DNA of 64,000 nt from Sergeia podlipaevii (Eukaryota; Euglenozoa; Kinetoplastea; Trypanosomatida; Trypanosomatidae), in assembly GCA_030849805.1 (NCBI GenBank), contig JASANZ010002209.1, positions 1 to 64,000 of the forward strand. The letters run 5' to 3'. The position numbers were made by a program, and so were the translations under genes. The notes beneath the pieces were generated by a model. The model saw only the letters and a program-made list of their open reading frames with translations, did no database searches and was not told where the DNA came from. Shown one piece after another: positions 18,271 to 27,033 of this stretch (positions within the stretch are counted from its first letter, which is position 1; each line of letters starts with the position of its first letter).

Positions 18271-19125
18271 ATGCTCCGCAGTACCGGCGTGCTGTCTGCT
18301 TCTCTGCGATACCGTAGGCCTTACTGGATGCTCTTCCTAAAAGGGGTCGACAACTGGAAGATTTATACGGTCATCCAGCAGCCAGACCACCAGCGCACTG
18401 AAATGCTATACCAGGCGTGGCTAGGTGGCCTCGACAGGCCATACGTAAGACCAAAGTGCATGGCACATCAGCCTGCGTGGCTCAGCAAGAAGCGCCATCT
18501 TCTGCAGAAGGCCCGACTGGATGGTGCTGAGACGGCTCTGGAGAAGTATGTGCTGGAGTGGCACAAGAAGTTCTACTCTTTCGATGGCAAGGAGCGTCCT
18601 ACTGCCGATGACCTGCACACCGCCTTTGACTTGGTGGAGCGTCCGCTGGACCTGAGCTACGCATGCAATTTACTGAACCAGTGCCGCAACGTCAACAATA
18701 TTCGCCTGGACGCGGATTCTTTTCTCATTTTTCTAGAAGCGTGCCTGCGCGTGGATCGCAAGGACTGTGCCCAGTATGCGCTGGAGAACGCTGAAGAGCT
18801 GGGATTCTGGTACGTGGATGAGGACTGCCGCAAGTATCTCTCTGGCGAACAATCCTGGTACAAGCTGTCGCCACTAGACAATCTTTATTACCCAATGGAG
18901 GAGAACGTAGCTCTCAATGCCACCCGTACCAGTGGCGGTCATGCTCACCACGAGACGACAACCGCTGATGCTGCCGCAGTGGAGGACACTGGTAAGGTTA
19001 CTGCAGCCAGTGAGGTTGACGAGGAGGACGAGCTAGCGCGCCTGGAGGCTGAGCTGGCTGCACTGTCGGCACTAGAGGGTAGCCTTGGTGAGGAGGATGC
19101 TGACAAGGGAGGTAGAAAGCCATGA
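18271..19125 (+). CDS. Probable mitochondrial protein, unknown function
   Basis: 284 residues. The N-terminus (MLRSTGVLSASLRYRRPYW) is Arg/Ser/Leu rich without acids, as in trypanosomatid mitochondrial presequences. Residues 25-200 are helix-rich, with many Trp, Tyr and charged residues. Segments around 115-190 (LDLSYACNLLNQCRNVN, LEACLRVDRKDCAQYALEN) have the spacing of helical-hairpin repeats and weakly resemble the PPR or cytochrome-oxidase-subunit-like proteins common in trypanosomatid mitochondria. The C-terminus (about 210-284) is acidic and low-complexity. I do not recognise the family; a mitoribosomal or mitochondrial complex subunit is a guess from the presequence and shape only. Confidence 0.75.
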   Translation: MLRSTGVLSASLRYRRPYWMLFLKGVDNWKIYTVIQQPDHQRTEMLYQAWLGGLDRPYVRPKCMAHQPAWLSKKRHLLQKARLDGAETALEKYVLEWHKKFYSFDGKERPTADDLHTAFDLVERPLDLSYACNLLNQCRNVNNIRLDADSFLIFLEACLRVDRKDCAQYALENAEELGFWYVDEDCRKYLSGEQSWYKLSPLDNLYYPMEENVALNATRTSGGHAHHETTTADAAAVEDTGKVTAASEVDEEDELARLEAELAALSALEGSLGEEDADKGGRKP

Positions 19126-19744
19126 TAGGGAGAGAGGGGCGGAGGGTGAGACGCCACGGTGGGTTGGCTTTTTTGTTATTGGAGTTGAGGTGTATAAGTA
19201 GGCCACCAGCGGCTTTGCGTTTTTGATTTCATGCAGGAAGTCAGTAGTCACAACAGGTTGAGAAGAACAACAAAAACTATCTGTGGAGGAAGCAAAAGAA
19301 GAAAGTGACCTCATTGTCCTTTGACAGTTGATATCCAGAGGAAGGCTATTGGAGAACACCAGGCATGGCCCATCTATTTCTTCACGGAGACACCTTTTTC
19401 CTTTCTCTTATCTTTCTTTGTGGTGTGCCCGTTTGAGGGCTTGTGGTATATATGATACTCATCATGAAAATTTAGGAGCTTGCTCTCTCTATATAGCTAT
19501 ACACACAATATCAAATATGTGCTTTGCCCACTATATAATCACTTTTGCTTCCCCATGATAGAATACACATCAGCTTATCTTTTTTTTTTTTTTTTAGATT
19601 TGTAGCTATATAAAGCATACACGCATACAGACAACAACATTCAAGCACGTAGAGATACATATTTGCATCCTTTTTTGTTTTTACATAATAGAAAAGGACA
19701 AAAGGAAAATCAAACAAAACGAGTGAAAGTAAACTGGCGTAGCC
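19126..19744. other. Intergenic spacer, mitochondrial candidate to TMEM164-like
   Basis: About 0.62 kb. The best processing signal is a 16-nt T-run (19580-19595) directly followed by AG 19596-19597, giving a candidate 147-nt 5' UTR. No gene seen. Confidence 0.5.
19577..19597 (+). promoter_or_regulatory. Polypyrimidine tract and candidate trans-splice acceptor
   Basis: Uninterrupted T-run ending in AG at 19596-19597, 147 nt before the TMEM164-like ATG. Among the cleanest acceptor signals in the window. Confidence 0.5.
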
Positions 19745-20644
19745 ATGACGGACTTATCTAAGCTCATTGACATTATTGTTCCTGATGTTGTGGCTGCACC
19801 CTTCATCAGTATATGTGAGCAGACAGGTCTCAGATGGGGCCCCACGTCGCGCGCACAGTATTGGTTTCAACCTCCCAAGCTACACATTGCGCTCTTTGTC
19901 GTGGTGGTGTTTGGCTTCTGTTATGGCCTTTACCGTGCATCCCGCGGCTACAAGACGAGCGCGATTGCAGCCCTTAGTGCCCGCGGCGTTGGCCGCAGCA
20001 TCAAGTGCCCTATCAACAGGGCCATCGCGGTGGTGCTCATGGTGTGTCTCGCCTCGCAGGTGTACATGAAGAGCATCAGGCCACAACCTCTTATCCAGCT
20101 CGGGTGGCTGCTGATGCCGTGCCATCTTACGACTGCGGCCTGGATCTACGTGATGCTTAGCGAGAAGGTGACGCAGTATGGCCGCGCGTGCTACGTCGCG
20201 ACGCTTTTGATGGACTGGTACTGGGGTCCTGTTCTGGCGGCGCTCACTCCTGACTGGGGCGACCATCAGTACTGGTGGGAGGGTCACGCTTTCATCATTC
20301 ATCACGGTATGCTGCTACTGCTCCCCGTCTATTTTGCCGCTCGCTACGATGTACTGGAGCTAGATAGGAGTCAGCTTTATCATCTCACGTGGGTTTCCAC
20401 ACTCATCAATTTTGGCTTTTTCGCGCCGTATAGCCTCTTGACTGGACTGAATCTTGACTACATGCTCTACCCACCGCCTGCGATGTTGAAGGATTCCATC
20501 TTCAACACACCCTTCTATCGCCCTCTCTTTGTACCAGTACTAATGTTCTTGTCTTTCATGGATAACTACATGATTCGCGGTGTAGCTCATGTGCTTTGCC
20601 GTTTTTGGAGCGAAGGACGGCGCGCCAAACGCAAGATCATGTGA
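19745..20644 (+). CDS. TMEM164-like multi-pass membrane protein (candidate lipid acyltransferase)
   Basis: 299 residues with about seven hydrophobic segments (roughly 46-62, 92-108, 117-137, 150-168, 183-199, 212-232, 262-280). The motif LMPCHLTTAAW (Cys126, His127), the helix with His181, His186 and His187 in EGHAFIIHHGMLLLLPVY, and GLNLDYMLYPPP near the penultimate TM match what I recall of the TMEM164/YwaF family. Human TMEM164 is reported to be a cysteine-dependent acyltransferase making C20:4 ether phospholipids; the PCH cysteine here would be the equivalent. The basic C-terminus (EGRRAKRKIM) carries no KKXX retrieval signal. The family call is by eye and moderate; the catalytic role in this organism is inference. 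Confidence 0.65.
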   Translation: MTDLSKLIDIIVPDVVAAPFISICEQTGLRWGPTSRAQYWFQPPKLHIALFVVVVFGFCYGLYRASRGYKTSAIAALSARGVGRSIKCPINRAIAVVLMVCLASQVYMKSIRPQPLIQLGWLLMPCHLTTAAWIYVMLSEKVTQYGRACYVATLLMDWYWGPVLAALTPDWGDHQYWWEGHAFIIHHGMLLLLPVYFAARYDVLELDRSQLYHLTWVSTLINFGFFAPYSLLTGLNLDYMLYPPPAMLKDSIFNTPFYRPLFVPVLMFLSFMDNYMIRGVAHVLCRFWSEGRRAKRKIM

Positions 20645-21202
20645 GAGAAGGTGCGCACATAGAAATAGATAATTGTGGGGTCAGTGCGGGGGTGAGTCGA
20701 TGAAGACGACAGGAAGTCAGACGCTGCCACACGTACATAAGGCGCGCGTGCATCACACAGAATGTTTCTTGTAGAGTATGTCCATTAACCTTTTTAAAAT
20801 ATTCAGACTTTGTGACACCGCTGGGATTGTGGTACATCGACAGGTCTTGCTGTGGTGTTAAATACGCATCAGTGGTTTTCATTTTCTTGTGACTAGTTAT
20901 TCTATTATATTGTACTTATACACACGCACCACACGCGTTGAAGTTTTTTCTTCTTCTATTGCATGTATAGCTCTGTTGCTATGCATCTATGATATTCTGC
21001 GCTCACATAGAGGACCGACCTATCTGATACTATTTTATTCTCTTCTCTTCTCTTCTTTTTTTACTGCTGAATAGGAAATACGTGACCACCTGGGTCTCAC
21101 ACTCTCTTGTTGTTTACAGTTTAGGCAAGACATTCTGCCTTTACAGTTCTTTTTTGTTCTATAAACACACTTACCACTCAATAAAGGCATACGTACAGAA
21201 CC
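20645..21202. other. Intergenic spacer, TMEM164-like to NOP58
   Basis: 0.56 kb. A (TCTTC)n-like pyrimidine tract at 21031-21062 is followed by AG 21073-21074 (candidate 128-nt NOP58 5' UTR), with further AGs near 21117-21124. No gene seen. Confidence 0.5.
21031..21074 (+). promoter_or_regulatory. Polypyrimidine tract and candidate trans-splice acceptor for NOP58
   Basis: Almost pure T/C stretch 21031-21062 containing TCTTC repeats, then AG at 21073-21074. A strong mixed T/C tract of this kind fits the highly expressed gene that follows. Confidence 0.45.
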
Positions 21203-22471
21203 ATGGTCTACGCCCTGCTTGAGCTCCCCGCCGGCGTCGCCCTTTTCAAAGTGGACGGCGAGAAGCGCAAGATGAAGGCCCTGCTGCACTTCAAGAGTAC
21301 CGCGGATGCCCTCGAGACCACCACCCAGCTGGTGAACGGCGAGCTTTCCAAGCCTGTGCGCAAGTTCCTCAAGCACAACTACCTAGAGAAGGAGGTGTCT
21401 GATGAGCTGGCTGTGGCGGACAGCAAGCTCGCCAAGGCCATCAAGGATACCCTTGGCATCTCGTGCACGGTTGGTGACAGCACCCTTCCCGTTTTCCGCA
21501 GCCTCAAGGAGAACCTCGATGGCCTTCTGGAGGAGATCTCCGGCGAGCAGCTCAAGCAGACTGCCCTTGGTCTTGCTCACAACCTGAACCGCTACAAGCT
21601 CAAGTTCTCCCCCGATAAGGTGGATATGATGGTTGTGCAGGCTGTGTCTCTGCTCGAGGACCTCGATAAGGAGATCAACAAGTATGCGATGCGTGCTCGC
21701 GAGTGGTACGGCTGGCACTTTCCTGAGCTCGGCAAGGTAGTCAACGACAATGTCATCTACGCCAAGATAGTACTTGCCATGAAGACCCGCTTCAACGCCC
21801 GTGACACCGACTTCTCCGACTTTATGGAGGAGGAGATGGAACAGAAAGTGAAGGATGCCGCTATGGTGTCCATGGGTACCGAGATTGCCGAGGAGGATAT
21901 TGAGAACATCAGCCGTCTCTGCAAGGAGGTGGTGGCTGCCTCCAGGTACCGCGAGCAGCTTTCTGCCTACCTCGCCTCCCGCATGCAGACCATCGCCCCC
22001 AACCTGACCACTATGGTGGGCGAGCAGATCGGTGCCCGCCTGATTCAGAAGGCTGGTTCCCTCCTCACTCTTGCCAAGTACCCCTCTTCCACCGTGCAGA
22101 TCCTCGGTGCTGAGAAGGCACTCTTCCGCGCTCTCAAGCAGCGCCAGGCCACCCCCAAGTACGGCATTCTGTACAACGCGTCCGTGGTGGCTAAGGCTGC
22201 CCCCGCCCAGAAGGGTACGATGTCTCGTGTGCTCGCCGCCAAGGCTTCTCTTAGTGCCCGTATCGATTCTTTCGGTGAGGGCGACAACGCTCCTGCTCTT
22301 GAGTACCGCAGCAAGGTCGAGGGCCGTCTCAAGCAGTTCGAGGAAGGTATTACGTATGGTAAGACTGGTAATGCCCGCGGTGGTGGCGCTGGCTTCCAAC
22401 AGCGCGGTGGTGCTGGAGGTGCTGGCGGCTTCAAGCGCCCGCGTGCTGAAGGCGGTTTCAACCGTCATTAA
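21203..22471 (+). CDS. NOP58: NOP58, box C/D snoRNP core protein
   Basis: Scaffold of nucleolar box C/D snoRNPs that guide 2'-O-methylation and pre-rRNA processing. 422 residues. The N-terminal domain (LLELPAGVALFKVDGEKRK) is followed by a coiled-coil with LAVADSKLAKAIKDTLGISC and AREWYGWHFPELGKVVNDN. The NOP domain spans about 223-320 and includes MGTEIAEEDIENI, NLTTMVGEQIGARLI and STVQILGAEKALFRALK. The LAVADSKL and ALGLAHNLNRYKLKFS segments are NOP58-type rather than NOP56-type. The C-terminus (about 391-422) is a Gly-rich RGG-like tail instead of the KKE/KKD tail of yeast and human proteins. Codons are strongly C/G-ending. SNU13, a component of the same particle, is encoded at 2566. Confidence 0.95.
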   Translation: MVYALLELPAGVALFKVDGEKRKMKALLHFKSTADALETTTQLVNGELSKPVRKFLKHNYLEKEVSDELAVADSKLAKAIKDTLGISCTVGDSTLPVFRSLKENLDGLLEEISGEQLKQTALGLAHNLNRYKLKFSPDKVDMMVVQAVSLLEDLDKEINKYAMRAREWYGWHFPELGKVVNDNVIYAKIVLAMKTRFNARDTDFSDFMEEEMEQKVKDAAMVSMGTEIAEEDIENISRLCKEVVAASRYREQLSAYLASRMQTIAPNLTTMVGEQIGARLIQKAGSLLTLAKYPSSTVQILGAEKALFRALKQRQATPKYGILYNASVVAKAAPAQKGTMSRVLAAKASLSARIDSFGEGDNAPALEYRSKVEGRLKQFEEGITYGKTGNARGGGAGFQQRGGAGGAGGFKRPRAEGGFNRH

Positions 22472-23809
22472 AGGAAAGGAAAGAGGCGACAATTAAATGT
22501 GTCTCAGGCGCGCGCGCGAGGGAGAGAGATATATATGAAACATCTGCTGCATCGCAAGACAGAATTGTGTGTAAAGTGGGAAGGAGACGAAGTACGAAGG
22601 AGAAAGCAAATTAGCGAAAAAGAGAGTTGGAATAGGAAGGATGATAAAATATGATTTGTGAGCGTTTACTTCCTCTTCCTTTTTCTAAATATATCAAAGT
22701 TGGTAGGGTAGGAACTTGGAGATTTTGGTCAATGTTTGCTTTCTCTTCCCTCTTTATTTTCGCATGAAGCGAGGCTTTACTCGCATCAGGTGCATTGAGT
22801 TAGTGTCGCATGGCACTGCTTGTGTGTTTGTGTGCCGTTGAATGCTTGCTCAGGTTGCGTCCTCGTAGTGTCTCAAGGGCCTTTCTCTCCAGTATGTTCT
22901 TTCTTTCTTGTCGTCGTTTTGTATTTTTGTTGGACGCGTAATGCATGATAACTACTCTTCTTTAAGCAACCTTTTTTTTTTCTCTCTCTATGACAAGTGG
23001 TGCAAGTAAAACAGCCAATCTATATATATACCTGTGATAGCTGCGCATGTCTCACGCGTATTGTTTGTGTGGAGCAACTACTTTTTTTTGATTACGATTT
23101 CCTCAAGGATGCGGTTGCCACACATCTCACAAGCACCGTGAAGCGTCATCGCCAGCTATCTAGTTAATAAAATTAAAGACACACTTATGTTCTGATTGAA
23201 GAAGATAGTACAGAAAGAAGAACGAAAGAAAAAGAAATAGTAGAAAAGAAATAGTACAGTTGAGTGACATTGCCAGGAGTACTTTTTTTTTTCTTTCTTG
23301 TGATGTTGGAACTAACTGCGTCCGTTCTGGACCTGACGTATGTTGTTGTTCTTCTTTATGACCGCAGTGATATGACTTTTTCTGTCTCTCTTTTTTTACC
23401 ACACGAGCGTAACGTGTCAAAAAAAAAAAAAAACATACACACAATTACAATGATCAAGGGCCACATAAATAGTTTGCGTGCTCGCGTGAGGGTGGCCTCA
23501 CTGACGTGCACATATTGATTAGTGACGCGCCGTGCGAAGGATGGTGAGTGGTGGTGGCTGCGTACTTGTGTTTCTTCGAATTGATTTTGCAGAAGTAGAT
23601 CAGTTCGTGTCTCCTTTTTGCTTATAATGACTTGTTTCTCGGCATTATTCTAAACTCTCTTTTTTAATACAAATATATATATAAAGAGCGTTTCTTGCCT
23701 GCGACAGCGACAGTAGACATTTTTTTAGTGCCAAGGGGCACATACACTTCCTCGCAGATATATACATACATTCACACTTTCAGATATACAGCGGATTCCG
23801 CATAGAGCG
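22472..23809. other. Intergenic spacer, NOP58 to DUF1796/Myb-like protein
   Basis: 1.34 kb, one of the longer spacers. Holds GCGCGCGC (22508-22517), a T-run 22973-22982, a 15-nt A-run (23419-23433), T-runs at 23283-23292 and 23391-23397, and a TA stretch 23673-23682. Candidate acceptors are AG 23684-23687 or 23783-23784. No gene, tRNA or snoRNA recognised. Confidence 0.5.
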
Positions 23810-25111
23810 ATGCTGCATCGGTCGTTAGTGAGGTGGGACACATCTCACGCTGGCGTGACGATGCCACGTAAGTACATTTCTCTTGGTGGCTGGTGTGGTC
23901 CCGCGCTCATCCTTGGGAAACTAGGGCTGCGCACTGAAGCCTACCCTTTTGACTTCAGTCGTGTCACGCTTGATGGAGTCATCAAGTTTTTGCGGGACGG
24001 GTTCGATGAGAGTTTTTTCCCACCTGGCCCACCCCCGTATAGACCTGAGTGTGTAGGCATTTGGGTGCTCTTCAGGGGCCAGCACACCGCCTTCGCCCAC
24101 TTTGACCTCAATGACGCGAAGGTACAGGCCCAGTTCAACAAAAAGATGAATCGCTTTACCACACTCATTGATGACGCCTCGACTCCCATTACATTCTTTC
24201 GCACCGTGACGGCGCGCAACCCAATGGAGGAGCTTCGCCTAGTTCCTGAGCTTGAGGGCACTCTAGCGACGCGAAGCCCCCAACTAGACTTTAGGATTGT
24301 GTTCATGGTGCACGACCAAGGCTTGCGTGCCAGGGCAGTTGAGCTGGCTCCCCTCTCACCACGCAGCACACTCTGGACATTGGGCTACACACGTGCGCCT
24401 GGCGAGGCACCTGCTGAGGCGCACACGCTCTTTGGCCAGACTCACCAGGCGTATGCAGATATTGTGTGCGCCAGCGTGGCAGAGGACAACTGGCCAGTGG
24501 AGCGACCAGGGCAGTGGCGTGCGCCGGTAGGCCTGCGTGAGAGCGAGTGCGACTATGACCGCCAGTTGTTGTTGCGGTCGCCTCTTTTACACCCAGCGGC
24601 ACCCTCCAGTGCAGTTGGAGAGAAACATTCCCGCTCAAGTGATGCTCACGACGTCGGGGTGTCTTTTGACTGTCTGACGGCAGATCTCTTCCCTTGGCGC
24701 TACCATGACAACCTGGCTCTCATTAACGGTGTGGCGATGGTTGGGGGTACATGTGTGGGGGTCGGCAGCACACGCATGATAGCAACGGGGGCTGCGCCAT
24801 GCCAGCGCCTCGTCTGTGCCTACTGCGGGAACTCTGACATGCACTGCGCAGGGCGGCCTGCGCGGACGGAGAGGCCTTTCACAGATGATGAAGACCAGCT
24901 GATACTCATTCACCTCTACAAGATACTGACAGGGTCTGACAAGGTAGCTGCCGTGGAACAGCTCGCACACGAGATGCAGCGTGGCGCTTTTGAGGTTATC
25001 TGTCGCATCCAGTTTCTGACGAACAACAGCGTGAAGATCATGGGACCCGCTGGTGACGTTGGCGCGGATGGTGCAGGAGGTGAGGCTAACGATGAGACGC
25101 AGCATTCATGA
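23810..25111 (+). CDS. DUF1796 (putative papain-like cysteine peptidase) protein with Myb/SANT-like C-terminus
   Basis: 433 residues; an alternative in-frame start is ATG 23861 (residue 18). The N-terminal half begins with YISLGGWCGPALILGKLGLR, where Cys29 follows SLGGW, and AYPFDFS (44-50). This is the signature I associate with DUF1796, annotated as putative papain-like cysteine peptidase. Candidate histidines include the FMVHDQG segment. After a proline/alanine-rich middle, a CAYC motif is followed by FTDDEDQLILIHLYKILTGS and FEVICRIQFLTNNSVK (about 353-410). That pattern of acidic start, aromatic/leucine helices and a final basic helix resembles a SANT/Myb repeat. Whether it cleaves peptides and whether the C-terminus binds DNA are both unproven. 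Confidence 0.72.
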   Translation: MLHRSLVRWDTSHAGVTMPRKYISLGGWCGPALILGKLGLRTEAYPFDFSRVTLDGVIKFLRDGFDESFFPPGPPPYRPECVGIWVLFRGQHTAFAHFDLNDAKVQAQFNKKMNRFTTLIDDASTPITFFRTVTARNPMEELRLVPELEGTLATRSPQLDFRIVFMVHDQGLRARAVELAPLSPRSTLWTLGYTRAPGEAPAEAHTLFGQTHQAYADIVCASVAEDNWPVERPGQWRAPVGLRESECDYDRQLLLRSPLLHPAAPSSAVGEKHSRSSDAHDVGVSFDCLTADLFPWRYHDNLALINGVAMVGGTCVGVGSTRMIATGAAPCQRLVCAYCGNSDMHCAGRPARTERPFTDDEDQLILIHLYKILTGSDKVAAVEQLAHEMQRGAFEVICRIQFLTNNSVKIMGPAGDVGADGAGGEANDETQHS

Positions 25112-25508
25112 AGACACGAAGCTATGATTGTCTATGACAATCTGTTAACTCATTTTTTTCTGTTAAAAGTGAATGATATGTACCACGGGGCCCCCGCATG
25201 CATGCAGCTAGTACTACTACGGTTAACCACAGGGCACCTTCTCTCTTTGGTGGTATTCATTTTTTTTTTCTTTGAATGTTTCTTTTTTCTTGAAGAGAAT
25301 AGAAACTCCTGGAGGCGATTGGTGCTGCCACCGGGAGCAGCAGTCACAATGTCTGCTCCTACACACCAATGTTTTTTTCTCTCTGTTTTCTATCATCGCC
25401 TCTCTTTTCTGAATCTCCTTTCCGAATTGCCGTTTCTACTGCTTTTCTAGGTGCAGGACCTTCTCTTCTTTTTTTTTTCCCACCGTTCATTCGTGCGTAC
25501 TGGTCTAC
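25112..25508. other. Intergenic spacer, DUF1796 protein to ARP3
   Basis: About 0.4 kb, dominated by pyrimidines: T-runs at 25150-25158 and 25259-25270, and a long T/C stretch 25370-25448 ending at AG 25449-25450. Another T/C stretch (25462-25495) precedes the ATG without an AG. No gene seen. Confidence 0.5.
25370..25450 (+). promoter_or_regulatory. Polypyrimidine tract and candidate trans-splice acceptor for ARP3
   Basis: About 80 nt of T/C-rich sequence ending in TTTTCTAG, with AG at 25449-25450, 58 nt before the ARP3 ATG. Confidence 0.5.
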
Positions 25509-26702
25509 ATGGCGTCTTCGCTTCCGGCGGTCGTCATGGACACAGGCACCGGCCTCACCAAGCTGGGTTACGCAGGGAATGTGGAGCCCACCTTTGTGAT
25601 GCCCACTGCCTTGGCATTTCGCAACGAGATGGGAACTGGCAGAAACGCTGCTGTGGGTCGCGGCGACGTACTGGCGGACCTTAAGTTCATGGTGGGGGAG
25701 GAAGCGCTTTCATGTGCAACGCCAGCACACTACCCTCTCATGACAGGCGTTGTACATGACTGGGACTCACTGGAACGCCTGTGGTGTCACTGCATCTACC
25801 GTTACCTCCGCGTGGAGCCGGAGTCTACCGACTTTGTATTGGCAGAGCCGAGCTGCGCTGGCCGTGATAGCCGCGCATGCATAGCCGAAATAATGTTCGA
25901 AACTTTTCGTGTACCCCGGCTGTGTCTCGTAAGCCCTCCTGCGCTTTCTCTGCGTTCCTCTGGCAGCAACACGGGGCTAGTAGTAGAGGCAGGCGAGGGT
26001 GTGACGCATGTGATGCCCATAGTGGAGGGCTTCGTGCTGAGCCAGGGGGCTCGAGTGCTGCCGCTTGGTGGGAGGGATGTGACGCAGTACGTGCTGGATG
26101 CTCTTCGTGAGCGTCGCGAGCCCGTTGCTGCTGCTGCCAGTCGCTGTGCTAGCGGAGCCTTAGCGGTTGCGCAGGAGGTGAAGGAGCGGTACTGCTATGT
26201 GTCGCGGGACGCTTTGCGCGAGCGTGCGAGATTTGACAGGGACTTGCCAAAATACGTTGTTCGGCACAATGATGCCTTTGAGGTGCAGTACGAGCAGTTC
26301 CTGGCACCTGAGTTGTACTTCAGCACGCACGTGCCTCGCCCTTGTAGTACTGTTGCTGCGGCAGCTTCAGGGATTGCGCTTGCGGAGGCGGTGGTGGAGG
26401 CGATCGAGGCGTGTCCAATGGACTGCAGGCGCGCCTTGTACCGCAACATCGTTGTGTCCGGTGGCGGCGCACTCCTTCCGCACTTTGCGCGGCGGCTGCA
26501 GCTGGAGGTACGGGACTCCGGCGGGGAAGGAGCGAAGGTGGCTCCTTCTCCTCAAGCAGCTCGGGCGGAGGCGCGGGTCACGACTCACGTGAAGGCACGC
26601 TATGCCGCGTGGTGCGGAGGCAGCGCGCTGGCGTCCAGCTGCGGCGGAGTTTTTGAGCGTATGGCACGCACTCGGCACGAGTACGAGGAGCACGGCTTCT
26701 GA
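25509..26702 (+). CDS. ARP3: Actin-related protein 3 (Arp2/3 complex subunit)
   Basis: 397 residues, near the usual ARP3 length of about 418. Arp3 with Arp2 templates branched actin filaments. The N-terminus LPAVVMDTGTGLTKLGYAGN (residues about 5-24) is the ARP3 version of the actin phosphate-1 loop. GVVHDWDSLERLW, AEIMFETFRVPRL, GVTHVMPIVEGFVL, RDVTQYVLDAL, VKERYCYV, YRNIVVSGGGALLPHFARRL and RYAAWCGGSALASS all parallel human Arp3 in order. Oddities: the second phosphate loop reads EAGEG instead of DSGDG, and the catalytic-glutamine position (actin Gln137) appears to be Ser in CLVSPPALSL. The Arp3-specific insert before the hydrophobic plug is shortened. These suggest altered ATP handling, but the subunit call itself is solid. 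Confidence 0.87.
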   Translation: MASSLPAVVMDTGTGLTKLGYAGNVEPTFVMPTALAFRNEMGTGRNAAVGRGDVLADLKFMVGEEALSCATPAHYPLMTGVVHDWDSLERLWCHCIYRYLRVEPESTDFVLAEPSCAGRDSRACIAEIMFETFRVPRLCLVSPPALSLRSSGSNTGLVVEAGEGVTHVMPIVEGFVLSQGARVLPLGGRDVTQYVLDALRERREPVAAAASRCASGALAVAQEVKERYCYVSRDALRERARFDRDLPKYVVRHNDAFEVQYEQFLAPELYFSTHVPRPCSTVAAAASGIALAEAVVEAIEACPMDCRRALYRNIVVSGGGALLPHFARRLQLEVRDSGGEGAKVAPSPQAARAEARVTTHVKARYAAWCGGSALASSCGGVFERMARTRHEYEEHGF

Positions 26703-27033
26703 TCTTTTTTTTTTTCTTCTTTTCAGTTGGCGTGCCGCTGTTTTATATCCTATCTGGTGATGAGGGAAAGGAAATACATCGAAGTTTGCGTATGCGGCCG
26801 TGTGTGTGTTTGTGCGTGTGAAATCTGCAAGTCCCCCACTCCCGATACGTATCTTATTCCCACTATGGAGATTGGGTGAGTCAAGCGCGAGGAGGGAGGC
26901 GATGAAGCGCAAATCCAACCCCTCTCCTCTACTTACTTCCTCTTTTCTCCCTCTTGAATTAAATATTGTGTATATATATATATTCTTGTATTCCACAGCA
27001 GGTCTCTTACTGTTATATTTTCTCTCTCTCTAG
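26703..27033. other. Intergenic spacer, ARP3 to 2OG oxygenase-like
   Basis: 0.33 kb. T-run 26705-26715, pyrimidine-rich 26920-26955, a TA repeat 26971-26980, and a T/C tract 27014-27031 ending in AG 27032-27033 that touches the next ATG. No gene seen. Confidence 0.55.
27002..27033 (+). promoter_or_regulatory. Polypyrimidine tract with AG abutting the start codon
   Basis: The tract TTTTCTCTCTCTCTAG ends at base 27033 and the ATG of the next gene begins at 27034. If this AG is the trans-splice acceptor, the gene-encoded 5' UTR is zero and the spliced leader alone would be the leader. The next in-frame ATG is at 27061. Confidence 0.45.

Noticed and set aside
21383..22492. Long antisense open frame (369 codons, - strand) opposite NOP58
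   Set aside because: It mirrors a gene with strong C/G-ending codon bias, which removes stops from the opposite strand. Product is His/Leu/Gly-rich without any domain.
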